Source: Pardosa pseudoannulata (lineage: Eukaryota > Arthropoda > Arachnida > Araneae > Lycosidae). From it: a stretch of DNA of 64,000 nucleotides. Positions within the stretch are counted from its first letter, which is position 1. Every line of letters starts with the position of its first letter. The stretch spans positions 53,160,493 to 53,224,492 of the forward strand of contig CM063510.1 in the NCBI GenBank assembly GCA_032207245.1, read 5' to 3'. This document shows, one piece after another, positions 33,722 through 45,566 of the stretch. The notes under the pieces were generated by a model, which did no database searches, was not told where the DNA came from, and saw nothing but the letters and a program-made list of their open reading frames with translations. Made by a program: the position numbers and the translations under genes.

Positions 33722-35041
33722 AAACTGCAAAACAATAGTTAACAACCAATGGACAAATAAGTCTATAAGGAATTCTAAAAACTTTTATAACTTATGATCC
33801 TAAAGAAGTGAGAAGTAAATATGAAAAACATAATTTATGAAACTTTAATACCATTTAATAGACTGTCTAAATTTTATTTTATAGTTTAACCTTTAAGCTT
33901 CGGCTGACCGCTGGCTTGTATTTGGACTACAAATCGGCAGCAATTTTGAAAATTCCTCTCCACCTCCTTCCACTTTCTCAAGAGGGAAAAATGTTTTGTC
34001 CTATTGTTACTCTCTGGGAGTGGAGGACGTTACAATGCAGGGTTGCTCTAAAACCAGTCTAAAAGTTACTATTTGACATCTCACTTGGAGAAAGACCGTT
34101 AAATTTTGGAGAAATTATCAGATTAAATAAAAAAATAAATGACGAAGGAAAGAAACTTTGACTCGCTTTCAAACGGATTTGGTTCACAAGATAGAATGAA
34201 TAGTTTACAAACAACTACTGGACATGTATAAAAAAGCACCAGTTGTTCCACATGTCGCCAAACAAAATCACATTCTTCCTTCCCGGTACTGATGCACCCA
34301 GCAAAACTTCAACAATAGGGAGGGACTGACCAAATGACAAGTGAGTAATGACCCCATCACTGCAAAAGGGGAGAAATATCTACGGTACAACTGCTGTACC
34401 CTAGACGACTTTTGGGTTTCTGAATATTTATGGTACAACTGCTGTACCAGCCGTAACCTAAAAGTTAATACATACTATAGTTTTTAAATTGTAGATACAA
34501 TATCAATAAAGAGATTTTTAGCTGCGCACCAAAAACTCTCTCGAATTCATCCAAAACAAAAAGAACTTCTTCTCACTTTATATAATTTCAATCTAAGATT
34601 CCCATGATAAATGGAGAAATAAATGGTATAATTTATTAATGGGAGAAAAAAAAATTATTCTGATCGGTTCATTTGTTTTATTAAGTAAATCCTACATTAC
34701 TCGTTTCTAACTGGTAAATCTTGTCAATGGGATTTATTTGCAAAGATATTACATTCTCTGCGCTTAATAATATATTAGGACTGTAATTCCAATTAATAAA
34801 TTCAAAGGTAATAAGGCTTAGGGTTTTTTTTCAGGGATATAAAGAAGATATACTCGTATATTGTTAAACTTTATTTGAATTATAATGATAGGCATATTTA
34901 TCAAATTATTCCCTAATGGGTATATATTTCTGGCACTGGAGTTAGAACGTTTTTAATTTTTATTTATACTGGATTATAGATTGATGTGAAATGTTCAGGA
35001 AACACTTTTGTATGCGAGGGAAAATTTGACTGTGCAACTTC
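33722..35041. other. Unassigned region with two GGTACA hairpins
   Basis: No gene was recognised. The 17-base hairpin word GGTACAACTGCTGTACC occurs twice, at 34384-34400 and 34432-34448. A GC-richer patch spans about 33890-34340. The section 34655-34830 is similar to 37725-37925. Confidence 0.45.
34655..34830. repeat. Dispersed repeat, copy 1
   Basis: Shares with 37725-37925, in the same order, CATTTGT, TTAGTAAATCC-type, TAACYGGTRAATCTT, GTAATTCVAATTAATAAAT and GGTAATRAGGCT. Divergence is substantial. It could be an old repeat or a constrained paralogous non-coding element. Confidence 0.55.
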
Positions 35042-35045
35042 TTAA

Positions 35046-35922
35046 CATTGTGTGCAAGTACATTTCGCAGCGGAATTGTATCGGGAGCAGGCGTTTTGTG
35101 CGTAAATTTAGTTATTCAGTTAAATCTCAATAGATAGAAAAATCATTTAATTTTTTAAAAAACTTTTCGTATTTTATATTGAAATATATAAACAAATATA
35201 TAAATAGAAATATATAAATAACAACCATAAGATTTTTGTAAACAAAAAATATATATTTTTAGCGGATAAATTTATAATAGTATCGTAAATATGAAAAATC
35301 AAATAGAAATAGTAGTATATAGTTTTAATTATTTCGAATTATGTTATATATAAACATTTTTACATTATAAAAAATGAAAAGAGCAATCATAAAACTAATA
35401 ATGTTTTACAGTGTGGTAACATTCAAAACATTTTCCTCTATGAAGAGGTACACTGTAAAACTTGCATATGTAAGAAGTTCCGCACTTTTTTCACAGCACA
35501 CACACGACATTGTCTTTGCGGCTTTTTCTTCTTCCCAGTAGTAACAATTTTCTCTAAAATATGTTTCCGCATATCCAATGATAATTTTCTAGGGGGGGGG
35601 TCATATTTAGGTGCCCTTTATGTACTAGATGTGGGCGTCTCTGGATTGGAATGTTAGTTGCAGGTAATAGATCAGTTATCCATTCCAAGGCAACATCATA
35701 TAAAAATGTTTTAAACCTTATTTTTTCGTCTTTGTGGAATTGTATACGACGTCTAAATTTTTCCAAAATCTATGTAGTAGACAAGAACATTCGGCTGTAT
35801 ATACTGTTACTTTTTTACCCACAAACAAACCATGTTGTTACACTAACCCGTACTAGTGAGTGACCTGCGCTCAAGTATCAGTCGTCATAAAACGTACTAG
35901 TTCGTGTCTCGCATACAATGTG
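35046..35922 (-). mobile_element. piggyBac element, internally deleted, clean TTAA TSD
   Basis: TTAA lies at 35042-35045 and 35923-35926. The left end is CATTGTGTGCAAGTACATTT, and the right end, reverse-complemented, is CACATTGTATGCGAGACAC. At 877 bp it is the best-preserved copy of the family also seen at 22937 and 27989. It carries the C-terminal part of a transposase on the minus strand. Confidence 0.87.
35395..35766 (-). pseudogene. piggyBac transposase C-terminal fragment, frameshifted
   Basis: The minus-strand sequence begins with RRRIQFHKDEKIRFKTFLYD and ends, after frame changes, in a Cys-rich tail. One frame gives RQCRVC and a following frame gives KFYSVPLHRGKCFECYHT before a TAG at 35395-35397. 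C-x2-C followed by GKCFECYHT matches the zinc-binding C-terminus of piggyBac-type transposases. At least one frameshift separates the two halves of that domain, and an 8-base C/G run near 35596 suggests another. The DDE core is absent. It is a non-functional relic. Confidence 0.75.
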
Positions 35923-35926
35923 TTAA

Positions 35927-36540
35927 AGCTAACCATATGATTCAAAAAACGAACTCAGTAAAAAAAGTAAGCATCCTTCTAATTGAGCAATCATTCGCCA
36001 GTAATAATGCTTAATTCCTTATGTATTAATAAATTCTAGCTTAAAATCATTCTATTAGTGGAAATTTCATAGGTATAAAATATAAATTCAATTACTGTTG
36101 ATATCTTACTTTTACTTTTACTTTCAATTACTTTTGACCTTACCAAGTTCTTTATCAATTTTTTCTAAAGTAATTATTTTTAAACAGGTATTCACACTAG
36201 GGCTTCGAACCGGAATGGAAGCGAAAATGGTTATTTTGATCGGAACGAGCACCCGAACTAAAAGGAAAAAATATCTATTTATGTTCCATATATCTTCAGT
36301 CATTTTGTTACTGTAAAAAAGTCATCAACATTTTCTAATGCAATGTCAACTATATAATTATCGTCATTACATGTACAGTATGTCTCGATTTCCCGTTTTG
36401 ATGTTTTCTGTCTCAATTTTGAGTGAAACTAGTTGAGCAGATGACTAGAGGGCAGATTTAATTCAGGTGAATGTTCAGTTACCAAATGCGAATTTTGATA
36501 ATGGATTACAATGCCATTGCTCTTTTGTCCACCCCTCATA
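35927..36540. other. Unassigned spacer
   Basis: No gene was recognised. A (TTACTTT)-like stretch lies near 36105-36130. A segment with CGGAATGG and GATCGGAACGAGCACCCGAA near 36200-36260 weakly resembles sequence near 36845-36895. Confidence 0.4.
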
Positions 36541-36701
36541 GGGTGCTACCATATTACAGTCTGCTTATGTTACTGGTGACTCCCGCGTCATAATGACGTC
36601 AGAAATCGCCAGGGATGGGAATACCATAAATTTCCCTCTCTGACATCATTATGACTCAGAAGTTACCAGTGACATATGTCGAACTCAATATGGTAGCACC
36701 C
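36541..36701. mobile_element. Foldback MITE, 161 bp
   Basis: The left arm begins GGGTGCTACCATATT and the right arm ends with its exact inverse, AATATGGTAGCACCC. Complementarity continues for about 60 bases per arm (GTCATAATGACGTCAGA with its diverged inverse), around a short centre near 36615-36630. TAG-like trinucleotides flank both sides. The superfamily is undetermined. Confidence 0.8.
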
Positions 36702-36903
36702 GTAGTGTGCATTGAATCAATTCACAGTGTTCCAAATAAAGAAGAATAAAATCTTCTAAATTTTATAGAACTCCATTTTTGTTTATGATAGAATTATATT
36801 TTTGATACAAATAAGAATATAGAGAAAATAAAACTATTTATTCAGAAGTGAACCGAAAACAGTTATTTTTGTCGGAACGAAAAAGGAACTGAACTAGATA
36901 GTT

Positions 36904-36990
<87 letters not shown>

Positions 36991-37011
36991 CATATATACA
37001 TATATACATAT

Positions 37012-37054
<43 letters not shown>

Positions 37055-37187
37055 TAGATATATATATAGATATATATAGATATAGATAGATAGATATAGA
37101 TATAGATATATATATATATAGATAGAGTTAGATATATAGAGATAGAGATAGAGAGAGAGAGGAAGTGAAAGAGAGGAGGGTGTGTGT

Positions 37188-37222
<35 letters not shown>
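36904..37222. repeat. Compound microsatellite (TA)n-(TATACA)n-(GATA)n-(GA)n-(TG)n
   Basis: A (TA)n run at 36904-36978 grades through TACATA and GATA-rich stretches into GA (37130-37161) and TG (37182-37222) runs. Long open frames on both strands here are artefacts of the repeat. Confidence 0.95.
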
Positions 37223-37224
<2 letters not shown>

Positions 37225-38176
37225 GAACTGGGACGGAAACAGAACGAATAAAAATACGGTTCGAAGCCCGGATTCACACAATTTAAAAACCTATAAAAAT
37301 TATTTCATTTTAAGAATATTAATATTAATAACTTCAAGTGTGGCAACAAGGCAAAAAAGAAAACTACCAAACCGAAATGATATTTTTAAACGCAATGAAG
37401 AGAAAAACTAATTTCCTCGAAATGAATTGGTATTATGTTAAAGTTCTGATCACTTTTTATATATAGTTATTTTCACGAAAGGTCAGAAAAATAAGTAAAA
37501 GAAAATTACTTAATTTCAGTCATTTTAAGTTTAATTGTATAGTTTTCTACCTTTTGTAAAATTTAGAAGTCTTAAATGTAATCACTAATAAGATTTTATT
37601 GTTGTACTGCGTATTATAATATTGTCAAAAAAATCAAAAGAACATTTACACATTTAATCAAATTATTACTTTACATGATTTTCTATTGGGGTTCTCGAAA
37701 ATAAATGACCCTATTTGGTCGATGAACTAAAGAGATTATTTCGTCTATTTCATTAATATCGATCCATTTGTCATACTTAGTAAATCCGAAAGGATTGTCA
37801 ATTCTAACCGGTGAATCTTCTCAGTCCGGTTTATTCACTGAGTGTAGCAGTCAAATAGCTCCTAATAATAAATTAAGGCAGTAATTCGAATTAATAAATG
37901 CGGAGGTAATGAGGCTCAAGAGGATATTTTGCGGTGGAAGAGTGGCACGTGTGGCATTAACGCCTTCATTCTAGGAAGAATCTGATTTATCAAACAAAAT
38001 CTCGCTTTAAAGGTAGATAATTCAGATTTGGTATAAGAAAATGACATTAAAACTAGAAATAATGATGAAATGTTGGCAAAACCGACAAAAGATCATAAAT
38101 AAAGTAATAAAAAAACAAGACAAAATTTAAGGTGTATTTGTCACTCTTTCAAGGATTATTTTAACAAACATAGTCA
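37223..38176. other. Unassigned spacer
   Basis: Contains the second copy of the dispersed repeat (37725-37925). Otherwise nothing was recognised. Confidence 0.45.
37725..37925. repeat. Dispersed repeat, copy 2
   Basis: Partner of 34655-34830, same orientation. Confidence 0.55.
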
Positions 38177-38320
38177 TTAACCCCTTGTAGGTGACGCCCG
38201 ACTCAGTTGGGGAACGCGAATGGGTCAATTATATAATGCTCGACACAGCAAGAGAAAAAACGGTATTTCAATTCCGTGAAGTTAGAAATTGGTTCCTCCA
38301 CTGCATAATATTTAATTTGT
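38177..38320. mobile_element. Possible one-sided piggyBac end
   Basis: TTAACCCCTTGTAGGTGACG at 38177 resembles the TTAA-CCCC ends of piggyBac elements in this window, and a GC-rich subterminal stretch follows. No matching right end was found, so this may be a truncated element or chance. Confidence 0.3.
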
Positions 38321-38588
38321 CATTTTCACAATAGATAGATACTTTCCAGCGAAAAGTTCGGCAGCTTCGAGCCATTTGTTGCTATTTCTCGAACATTGTA
38401 AAGGATTTGGGAAATTTAAAGGAATCTGAGTGATATCGTATTTATAACATTTCATATAGAAAATAATATTTTTGTATTAGTTTGTTATATTTATTCAGAA
38501 ATTTATTTTATTGATTTATTTTGCTGTAATTTGAGAAAAAACTACTGTAATACTTAAGCATTTACGACATATGGTGAAATATTGAAAA

Positions 38589-39497
38589 CTGGGATATAGC
38601 CCGTCATATGACGGAATCAGTTAATTTTTTAATTATCCAGAATTGTAACGTACTTTATGAAGCAGATAAAAAAAATAGTTTCTTTTTTGAATGAGAATTA
38701 TCTGGTACTTGCTCAATTATTTGTTTTCTTCACTGACCGCATGTAATTGCCAACTTTAATTTATCTTGTCATATTACCTGATAGGATGGACAACAGAGGT
38801 TTTAATATTAACAGTGATTATTTGGCGGTATATATATGAAAGGTGTCCAAAATTGAGCGAACCGTGCAAAGCGTGTAGTAATGTATAAAAAACAAAAGCA
38901 CAAACGAATAAATTTCTCATTTTTTAAAGATATATAACTTAAACTCTAGATATTTATTAGTCCGTGAAATAGACTCCTTGACTTTTATGAAAATAATTTG
39001 TTGTAAAACCGATGATAGAACTTTCATGTCAACAAAAAATAATACATGATTAAATGTAAAATTAATACATATGTGTTTAATCTATTATTTAAATCAAATA
39101 TAAAAGAAAATTACGTAATATCTAAGTTCAGTGATAAAACATCTGAATATAATGCAGATGATATTTAAATAATTTAAAATAAGAAATGATTAAGTGAAAT
39201 AGTTAAAGGAATGACGTCAACATGTTAGAAAAAAATGTTATTTTTATCTACTTATAATGTGATAAATTTATGAATTTAATCGCCTGCTCTTAACCAGAGA
39301 AAATAGGGCTTAAAATAAAGGCATTAAACGGTCGAAAAGGGGGAAAGAGTGGATTACGAACTTTTTCGAACTCGCTTTGAACGTTACTAACCCTAACTCA
39401 TCAAGAATTTGATATGGATGCCTGTATTCCAGGTCTAACCGCTTTATAAATTCGTGAACAGACGAACAGATAATGTAGACTATTGTTATATAGGGGA
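38589..39497 (-). mobile_element. Non-autonomous Helitron with private internal segment
   Basis: The minus-strand start TCCCCTATATAACAATAG (39497 downward) and the 3' hairpin CCGTCATATGACGG (38600-38614) identify the family. The 3' CTAG has decayed to a CTGGG-like sequence. About 38735-38880 has no counterpart in the copies at 25454 or 57687 and may be captured or filler DNA. Confidence 0.75.
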
Positions 39498-40150
39498 TAG
39501 TAGTTATTTCGTTTAAAATTCTTTTTTTAAGCAATCTATTACTAACATTTTTAGGATAATAACATTAAAGAGATAAAGATTACATTTTTGGTATGTTTTT
39601 CTCAAATATATTCCACGGGCAAGTGGTTCACAGGCAAATGACGCAAGAAATAATCCTGATTTTGAATAATGCAAGGTTTGATAATTCTCAAATATAAATA
39701 TCATTTTTAAAGTTTTTTTCAGAATTACTTAAAAGTTTTCCCCCAAATGTTATGGACATTAGAAAAATGCAGCTCTCCTGCAGTCGCAAGGAGTGACCTT
39801 TGTTTCATTTGTCGTTGATACTTATTTGTAATTTATACTAGTAAATCAGATGTACTTACAAAAAGTATCTCAAAGGCACCTAAGCATGGCATTTTTTGGG
39901 TAAGCATTGTGAGAGTGAAAGTTTTTGGATAAGCAGGGACAAACACAAATGAATTAGTTATAAATTAATACGGCTCATTAATTAATTCTTAACCGTGGAA
40001 TTCTATTGATACAAATGAGAAACAACTAGAAAGACAGATTATTCAAATGACGAGCTTGACATATATTACATAGAAGAGTTAGTCCAAAAATCTCCCTATA
40101 AGTGGTGCTTATACATACAAGCCAATTTAATATGCTTTATAAATGCCAAA
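39498..40150. other. AT-rich spacer, nothing recognised
   Basis: No feature recognised. Two minus-strand frames of 63-74 codons in 39310-39704 look AT-driven or Helitron-derived. Confidence 0.4.
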
Positions 40151-40159
40151 TATTATTAA

Positions 40160-40655
40160 AAATTAGCCTTCAGAATTTTCAATATGTCCCCCTTCATGTT
40201 CAAAAATATGCTGTAATTCCACAGGCATATTTTCCACAGTTGACCGTAATGTCAAGAACAGGGCGCTGAATGTTGTCCTTGATATTTGGCACAGATGCTG
40301 TTATTTGACGGTAGATCTTGGGGCTTACTCTAGACGTTGCGAGTCGAGTCGAACGTTCATTGTGACGTCAGCTTGATCATTTACTCACATGCCTGCAAGC
40401 TGACTTCAATGTGACGCCACAAAGAAGGTTCGAAACGAACCGCAAAGTCCAGAGTAAGGGCTCTTGTCATTCAGGACATCCCACAACCAAAAATCGCAAG
40501 GTGTGATATCTGAAGGACAATCATCTTGCTTAAGGTAAGTGTATACATTGGACCTTTTCGAACCCGATTTAGACGACGGATTTCTTTTAGAACTCCAAAG
40601 GAGTTGTGCTGGTTCTGGCAAAACAGTTTTACCAGTAGTGCGTTTTCTTGCAACG
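40160..40655 (-). pseudogene. Tc1/mariner-like transposase relic
   Basis: On the minus strand one frame reads QENALLVKLFCQNQHNSFGV and another reads DDCPSDITPCDFWLWDVLND. SDITPCDFWLW corresponds to the SPDLTPCDFWLW-type block that carries the third catalytic acid in Tc1/mariner superfamily transposases. Downstream, towards 40160, the sequence yields a C-terminal stretch ending in an H-I-E-type tail. Several frameshifts and stops break the sequence. No terminal inverted repeats or TA duplication were identified, so the element's limits are unknown. Confidence 0.6.
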
Positions 40656-40864
40656 GAGGTATGATGTGCAGATAAGAACCTAGAGACCAGAGACTAAAAG
40701 TATGTGTTACAAAGCGACATATAGGAGGGTTTTTGTATTAATACTTTTTTATATTTTAAATATCTGGCTCTTTATTTGAATTATCTGTAGTTTCAATTAT
40801 ATTTCATTTGGACCAATAGAATGTACTCTAGATTCCTTAGAAATAGGGAACTTACATCTTGCTA

Positions 40865-42053
40865 ACAGTTGGGGCTAAAAAGTTCGCAGGCTAACATAGA
40901 AAAAAACATTTTTTTTTTTTGAGAAAATGGTATTTTATTATTCAATGTTATTGCTGTCAAGTATAAAACGACTAAAGCGGTCATACAATTTTTCGATGCC
41001 TTTTTTATAGTACGACTTATCTTTAGAAAATAGGCCTCTATTTCGGCGCTTACTTCTTCATCGGCGCTAAATTTATTTCTATTTTTACCATCGTTTTCAT
41101 AGACTTGTGACAAGGTGCATTGTCTTGATGAAACAGTACTTTATTCTTCTTCGAATGGAGCTGTTTTTTTTTTGCAATTTCATCCTTCATACGCTCCAGT
41201 AACGGTTTGTAAAGTCCTGGTTGGTGGTTTTCTCTTTCCAAGATAGTCGATGAATATTTTGCCTTGCGAATCAAAATTCTGATGCCATAACTTTGACAGC
41301 CGACTGTTGCTTCTTTTCACTCTTTGGAGTTTGTTCATCACGTACAGTCCACTCGGCTGATTGTAGATTAAACTTCAGAGTAAAATGATGGAGCCATGTT
41401 TCATCCATTGTCACATATCGACGCATCAATTCGGGTTTATTAGGATTAAACAACTTCAAACACAGCTCTGAATCATTAATTCGCTGTTGTTTTGGTAGAA
41501 TGTGAGCTCGCGCGGAACCCACTTTTCTCAGAGCTTTTGCACACCCAAATATTCTTTCACGATATGTCGAGCACGTTCCTTTGATATATAGAGAGTGTCA
41601 AATATCTCGATCAACTTCACTTATGGGTCATCCAAAATAGTTTTGTGGGCTTTTTTATGTTTTCGTCGGTAAAAGCCTCTTTGGGACGGCCACTGCATGC
41701 ATCGACCTCGGTACTCATTTCGCCTATTTTAAACTTAGCAAACCACTACTCAACGGTTTATTTTCTCGGTGCAGAGTCCGAATAATTTTTATCAAGTCAA
41801 TCTTTGACTTCAACAGTATTTTTTTTCTCTAAAAAGCAGTGCTTTACTAACACGCGAAATTTCATTTTATCCATTGTTTTTAAATTAACGAAATTTGTTT
41901 CTTTCAAAATACTATATCTCACAAATTAGTAGTCCGACAGCTGTCAAATTTATACACGTGTCTTTCAAAGCTTAAGGCTAACTGAAAATCATATTAATTT
42001 AATACTAGTGGTGCCATCTATGTATCAGCCTACGAATTTTTCAGCCCAATTGT
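40865..42053 (-). mobile_element. Near full-length mariner element
   Basis: TA at 40863-40864 and 42054-42055 flank the element. Its ends are inverted repeats: left ACAGTTGGGGCTAAAAAGTT, and the right end reverse-complements to ACAATTGGGCTGAAAAATTC. At 1,189 bp it is only slightly shorter than a typical mariner of about 1.3 kb. The transposase on the minus strand is broken. Confidence 0.92.
40938..41874 (-). pseudogene. mariner transposase, inactivated
   Basis: The frame starts with ATG at 41874 and ends with TAA at 40938-40940 after a YDRFSRFILDSNNIE-type tail. An N-terminal helix-turn-helix region is recognisable but carries several stops and frameshifts. The first catalytic Asp is in YVTMDETWLHHF and the second in FHQDNAPCHKS. 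The sequence then passes straight from KSMKTMVK to NKFSADEEVSAEIEAYF, so the segment expected to hold the third Asp (SPDLAPSD-type) is deleted. The DD34D triad is therefore incomplete. Residues at the motifs are read directly from the sequence; the family assignment is firm. Confidence 0.9.
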
Positions 42054-42055
42054 TA

Positions 42056-45000
42056 ATCCTGTAAATATTGAAGTTACATTTATTTACATTAAGCTAGTTA
42101 GAAATATTGTACTAGAAAATCTTCATTGAGATATATAAAATCTTGCGCCAAATTATTAATTTTGCCAAACTTATTTAAACGCATGCTTTCAAAACAGAGA
42201 CTGAACATATAGACCTAAAGAATTTCTTCTTAAATCCTTCAAAGCTTAAAACATAATTTTTTATCACCTTTTGTTGTTTTTAAATAGTTTTTAAAATACT
42301 TTGATTTTATAATTTGCTACTCAGGGGAAAAGCGAAAAGCATTTACTCCAGTATTATCCACTGAAGCAATAAGATTGAAACAATAAGATTTATTGCCTTC
42401 TTAAACAGGTTTATTGTATTATATGCGTGTCATATTTATCCATGAAATTTCTTTCTTTTTTCTTTAATAACTTTTTTTAGTCATCAAAAATTGTTAAAAC
42501 AAATAAATTTGTGTACTGTATGTAGAGAAATTTATAGTACAGAGTAAATATCAATTCCGTTTTGTGAGTCATGTATAAATGTCATATAACATAGAGAAAT
42601 TGGAAAGAATCAGTAAAAATGTTAGATAATTTAAGTATATCCATAAAATGGTTCATGTGAAATTCTGTATCTAATACTCTGACATCTAATACTCTAATAT
42701 TCTAATTACTTACTTGCAGAATGCTCTCTCTATATCCTCTCAATTCTGAATTGTAAAATTAATATGTATAAAAAGTAACGAGAAAAAGATATGTTTATAA
42801 AACCTGTAAAACCAGTAATAAAAAAACAACAAATTTAGGAGAAATCTCTTAGTGACAATATTAAATATAAAATATTAAAAGAAAAATAAAAACTTATTTA
42901 CGTATCAGAAACCAATAAAATATTTTCCTTAAGTTTATGAATATTTATATCCTTGTTGAATTTTCCTAAAACAAATATCAATTCGCAGAGAAATCACAGA
43001 TTATTAAACAACTCGGTAAAATGTAAAACCAGATGAAAATATTTGTAGATCGATAAAATTACGTCATTTTTTACTTAAACATTCAAATATTAATAACTTC
43101 TCAACCACTTAAATGGAATTTTAAATGATATGTTGAATTGTAGCACTATCAAAAGATAAATAGACACAAAAATATCAATATATTAAAATGTTGGTTAGAT
43201 CTAGAAAAAATTTTAAAATCCCAATTGCAGAAGATGAATTACATTGATGAAAAATCGTTAAATATTTGAACTTTTTAATAATTTGTTTGATTTTAATAAA
43301 CTATATACCAATTTGCAGGTGTTCAGAAGCACGTTAAGAGTATTTAAAATTTGAAAATTTTATTTCAGGAGACATAGATTTCATTGATTACTCAGGTAGT
43401 GACATCTATTAGCAAATGGAAAAATTAAAATTCATTATATTGATTTCCTTCATTGAGTAAGAAAAATTTTTTAATAATGGCAACGGACTTTTCGTTATAC
43501 CAAATAATACTTGTCCCAAATTTTTATGATTCTAAGACAAGTGATGTGAATTTTTGTAAAGAGCAAATATGAAATCAAAATACCAGCAGCACATTGGGAC
43601 TTATTTACAAAGTTATATTGTCTAAAAGAGCTTTAAGCGATAAAGTCCTGAATTTCACCAAACTTTTTATTTTGTGTTTTCCGTTTTATACAGAACTCAT
43701 CAATATTCACCTCAGAACCTTAATTTTGTTTTAAATTTAACATTGCTAGTTTTCATTAATTGATATTAGCAGTATATTTACAGTTTAATAAATTTCTTTT
43801 AAATGCTTTCATTAGCTACCTAATATTTAATATTAGTGTGAGCTGACATTTGTTAAAAATAATCTCTTCTTCATGAATCGAGATAGAAGCATATATTTTA
43901 ATATATCTTCAATTAATCAGTTGACATTTTTAACCTCGGTGATAAGTTCAATTACCATATTCATTTATTCATTTCAAGGGCTATAATAAATGATAAATAG
44001 AGTTCATATAAAGTGGAATACTACAAAAATATAATTGAGGCTAATTTTTTGGAAAGAAGAAAGTATTATAAATCTGATTAATTCTGTATAAACAAACCTC
44101 AAACTTTGGATTGCAGCCTACGAAAGTATCAAGTGACAGAACTTTCCAAACCAATCCACTCACATATTCCATACATGTGGAACGACTAACAGCATCCATT
44201 ATGAAGCTGTATACTTAGAAGATACGGAATTATGAACTTAACAACCTGACATATAAGGTTGATACCCCCAACACATAGTTAGAAGTATGGTAGGCAAAGA
44301 TTATGCACAGTGGAATTCGAGTTGGTCAGAAAAGAAAAAAACATTTTTAAAATAATAACAATTTATTCAAAGGTAAAAAAACAATACAGATTATAATTAA
44401 CTTAGTGCCATTAATTTACTACAAAAACATATTAAGAAATAACAAATAAAGAAACTTATTACATATATACTACAACTAAAAACAGGATATTTTTTTGAAC
44501 TGGACTAGGACTACAGAAAGAAATTAAATCTGGACATAAGGTCCCTATCCAAAAAGGAAAAATGTCACCGGAAATTACCCTTTGAAAAACTAGCAAAAAC
44601 ACAAAACTTAAATCTTAAATAAAAAGGGTCTACTTCCAGTGTCTTTAAAAATATGGCGAGCTTCAAACATAAAAAAAAACCACCAAAAAAAAAATACGTT
44701 GACCACGAAGGAAAAGACGATCTCAAAAATGTACTGGCGGCTTTAGGATGAGTCTCTGCTATAACACCGATTTCATATAACAAGTAGTTTGCTGCCCAGA
44801 AAGTTGCCGGTAGCAATCCAGTAGGTCACCGTCTCCTCGCCTCGGTTCCGATGACTTAACTCGTCGAACCTTTAATTATTCGAACTTTTTTGGTTACCTT
44901 TTAGTACCTCTATTATTTTACTTGCCGGCCTACTTGGAAAGGAAGCTAGATCAATCAGGTAGCAGTAATAATAATATGCAGTCGGGCCACACTGAAGAAA

Positions 45001-45139
45001 GGCATAACTTTGACGTTAAATTTTTATTGAGAGGTTGCTAAAAAGACATCTTTGCCAGTGAACGGCAGACAAGGGAATGATACAATAAACACTTTGAACG
45101 AAGAGAGATGTACCCGAGAGAGGGAAGGATAGAATTACT
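42056..45139. other. Long AT-rich spacer
   Basis: No gene or transposon terminus was recognised between the mariner and the SINE. The last 600 bases (about 44560-45100) are GC-richer and hold an 83-codon minus-strand frame at 44565-44816 with a hydrophobic centre (STYFFFGGFFLCLKLAIFLK). I recognise no family in it. Confidence 0.45.
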
Positions 45140-45251
45140 ACTGTTTAAAGTCAATTCCGAATGGTTTCGAACATCCATGCCAGACGCGGGATTTGAACCC
45201 GCGAACTCCGGTACCCAAGAACAGCGTTCTACCACTCCACCATCATTCGGT
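45140..45251 (-). mobile_element. tRNA-derived SINE, head region
   Basis: On the plus strand it reads GGGATTTGAACCCGCGAACT (B box inverse) and ACCACTCCACCATCATTCGG (A-box end). It is a variant of the SINE family at 12920 whose tRNA-like head is well preserved. The tail is truncated at about 45140. Confidence 0.75.
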
Positions 45252-45276
45252 CTTTTTTTATTTTGGAATTATTTAA

Positions 45277-45561
45277 TAAGAGATTTGAAAAAAAATTTTC
45301 AATTTTACAATTTTTAACCTCCACTCAAAATACATTTTCTTTTAAGTCAAAGAGTTTTTTGCTGGATGAGCGATCTTATAGAAAACTCGTTAGATACTTG
45401 GTAAATTCTTTTTAAATTTTTAAGTAAATCGACCGATCTTTGCAGAACACGTTAGATACTTATTTTTTTTCAATTTTTCAAGAAAATCGACCGATCTTTG
45501 CAGACACGTATTTTGAGTGGAGAAATGTTGTAAAATTGAAAATTTTTTTTCAGATCTCTTA
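45277..45561. mobile_element. MITE with 55-bp TIRs and TTTAA TSD
   Basis: Both ends begin TAAGAGATYTGAAAAAAAAT reading inwards, and the inverted match continues to CCACTCAAAATAC, about 55 bp. Direct repeats TTTAA lie at 45272-45276 and 45562-45566. The interior has two or three direct repeats containing CGACCGATCTTTGCAGA and GTTAGATACTT. No coding capacity. Confidence 0.85.
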
Positions 45562-45566
45562 TTTAA

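Noticed and set aside
44565..44816. 83-codon frame with a hydrophobic stretch, as a possible membrane protein
   Set aside because: The hydrophobicity comes from T-rich codons, and there is no family resemblance or supporting context.
45180..45251. Possible functional tRNA on the minus strand
   Set aside because: A and B boxes are good, but the sequence continues into the SINE body family and the acceptor stem does not pair. It is a SINE head.
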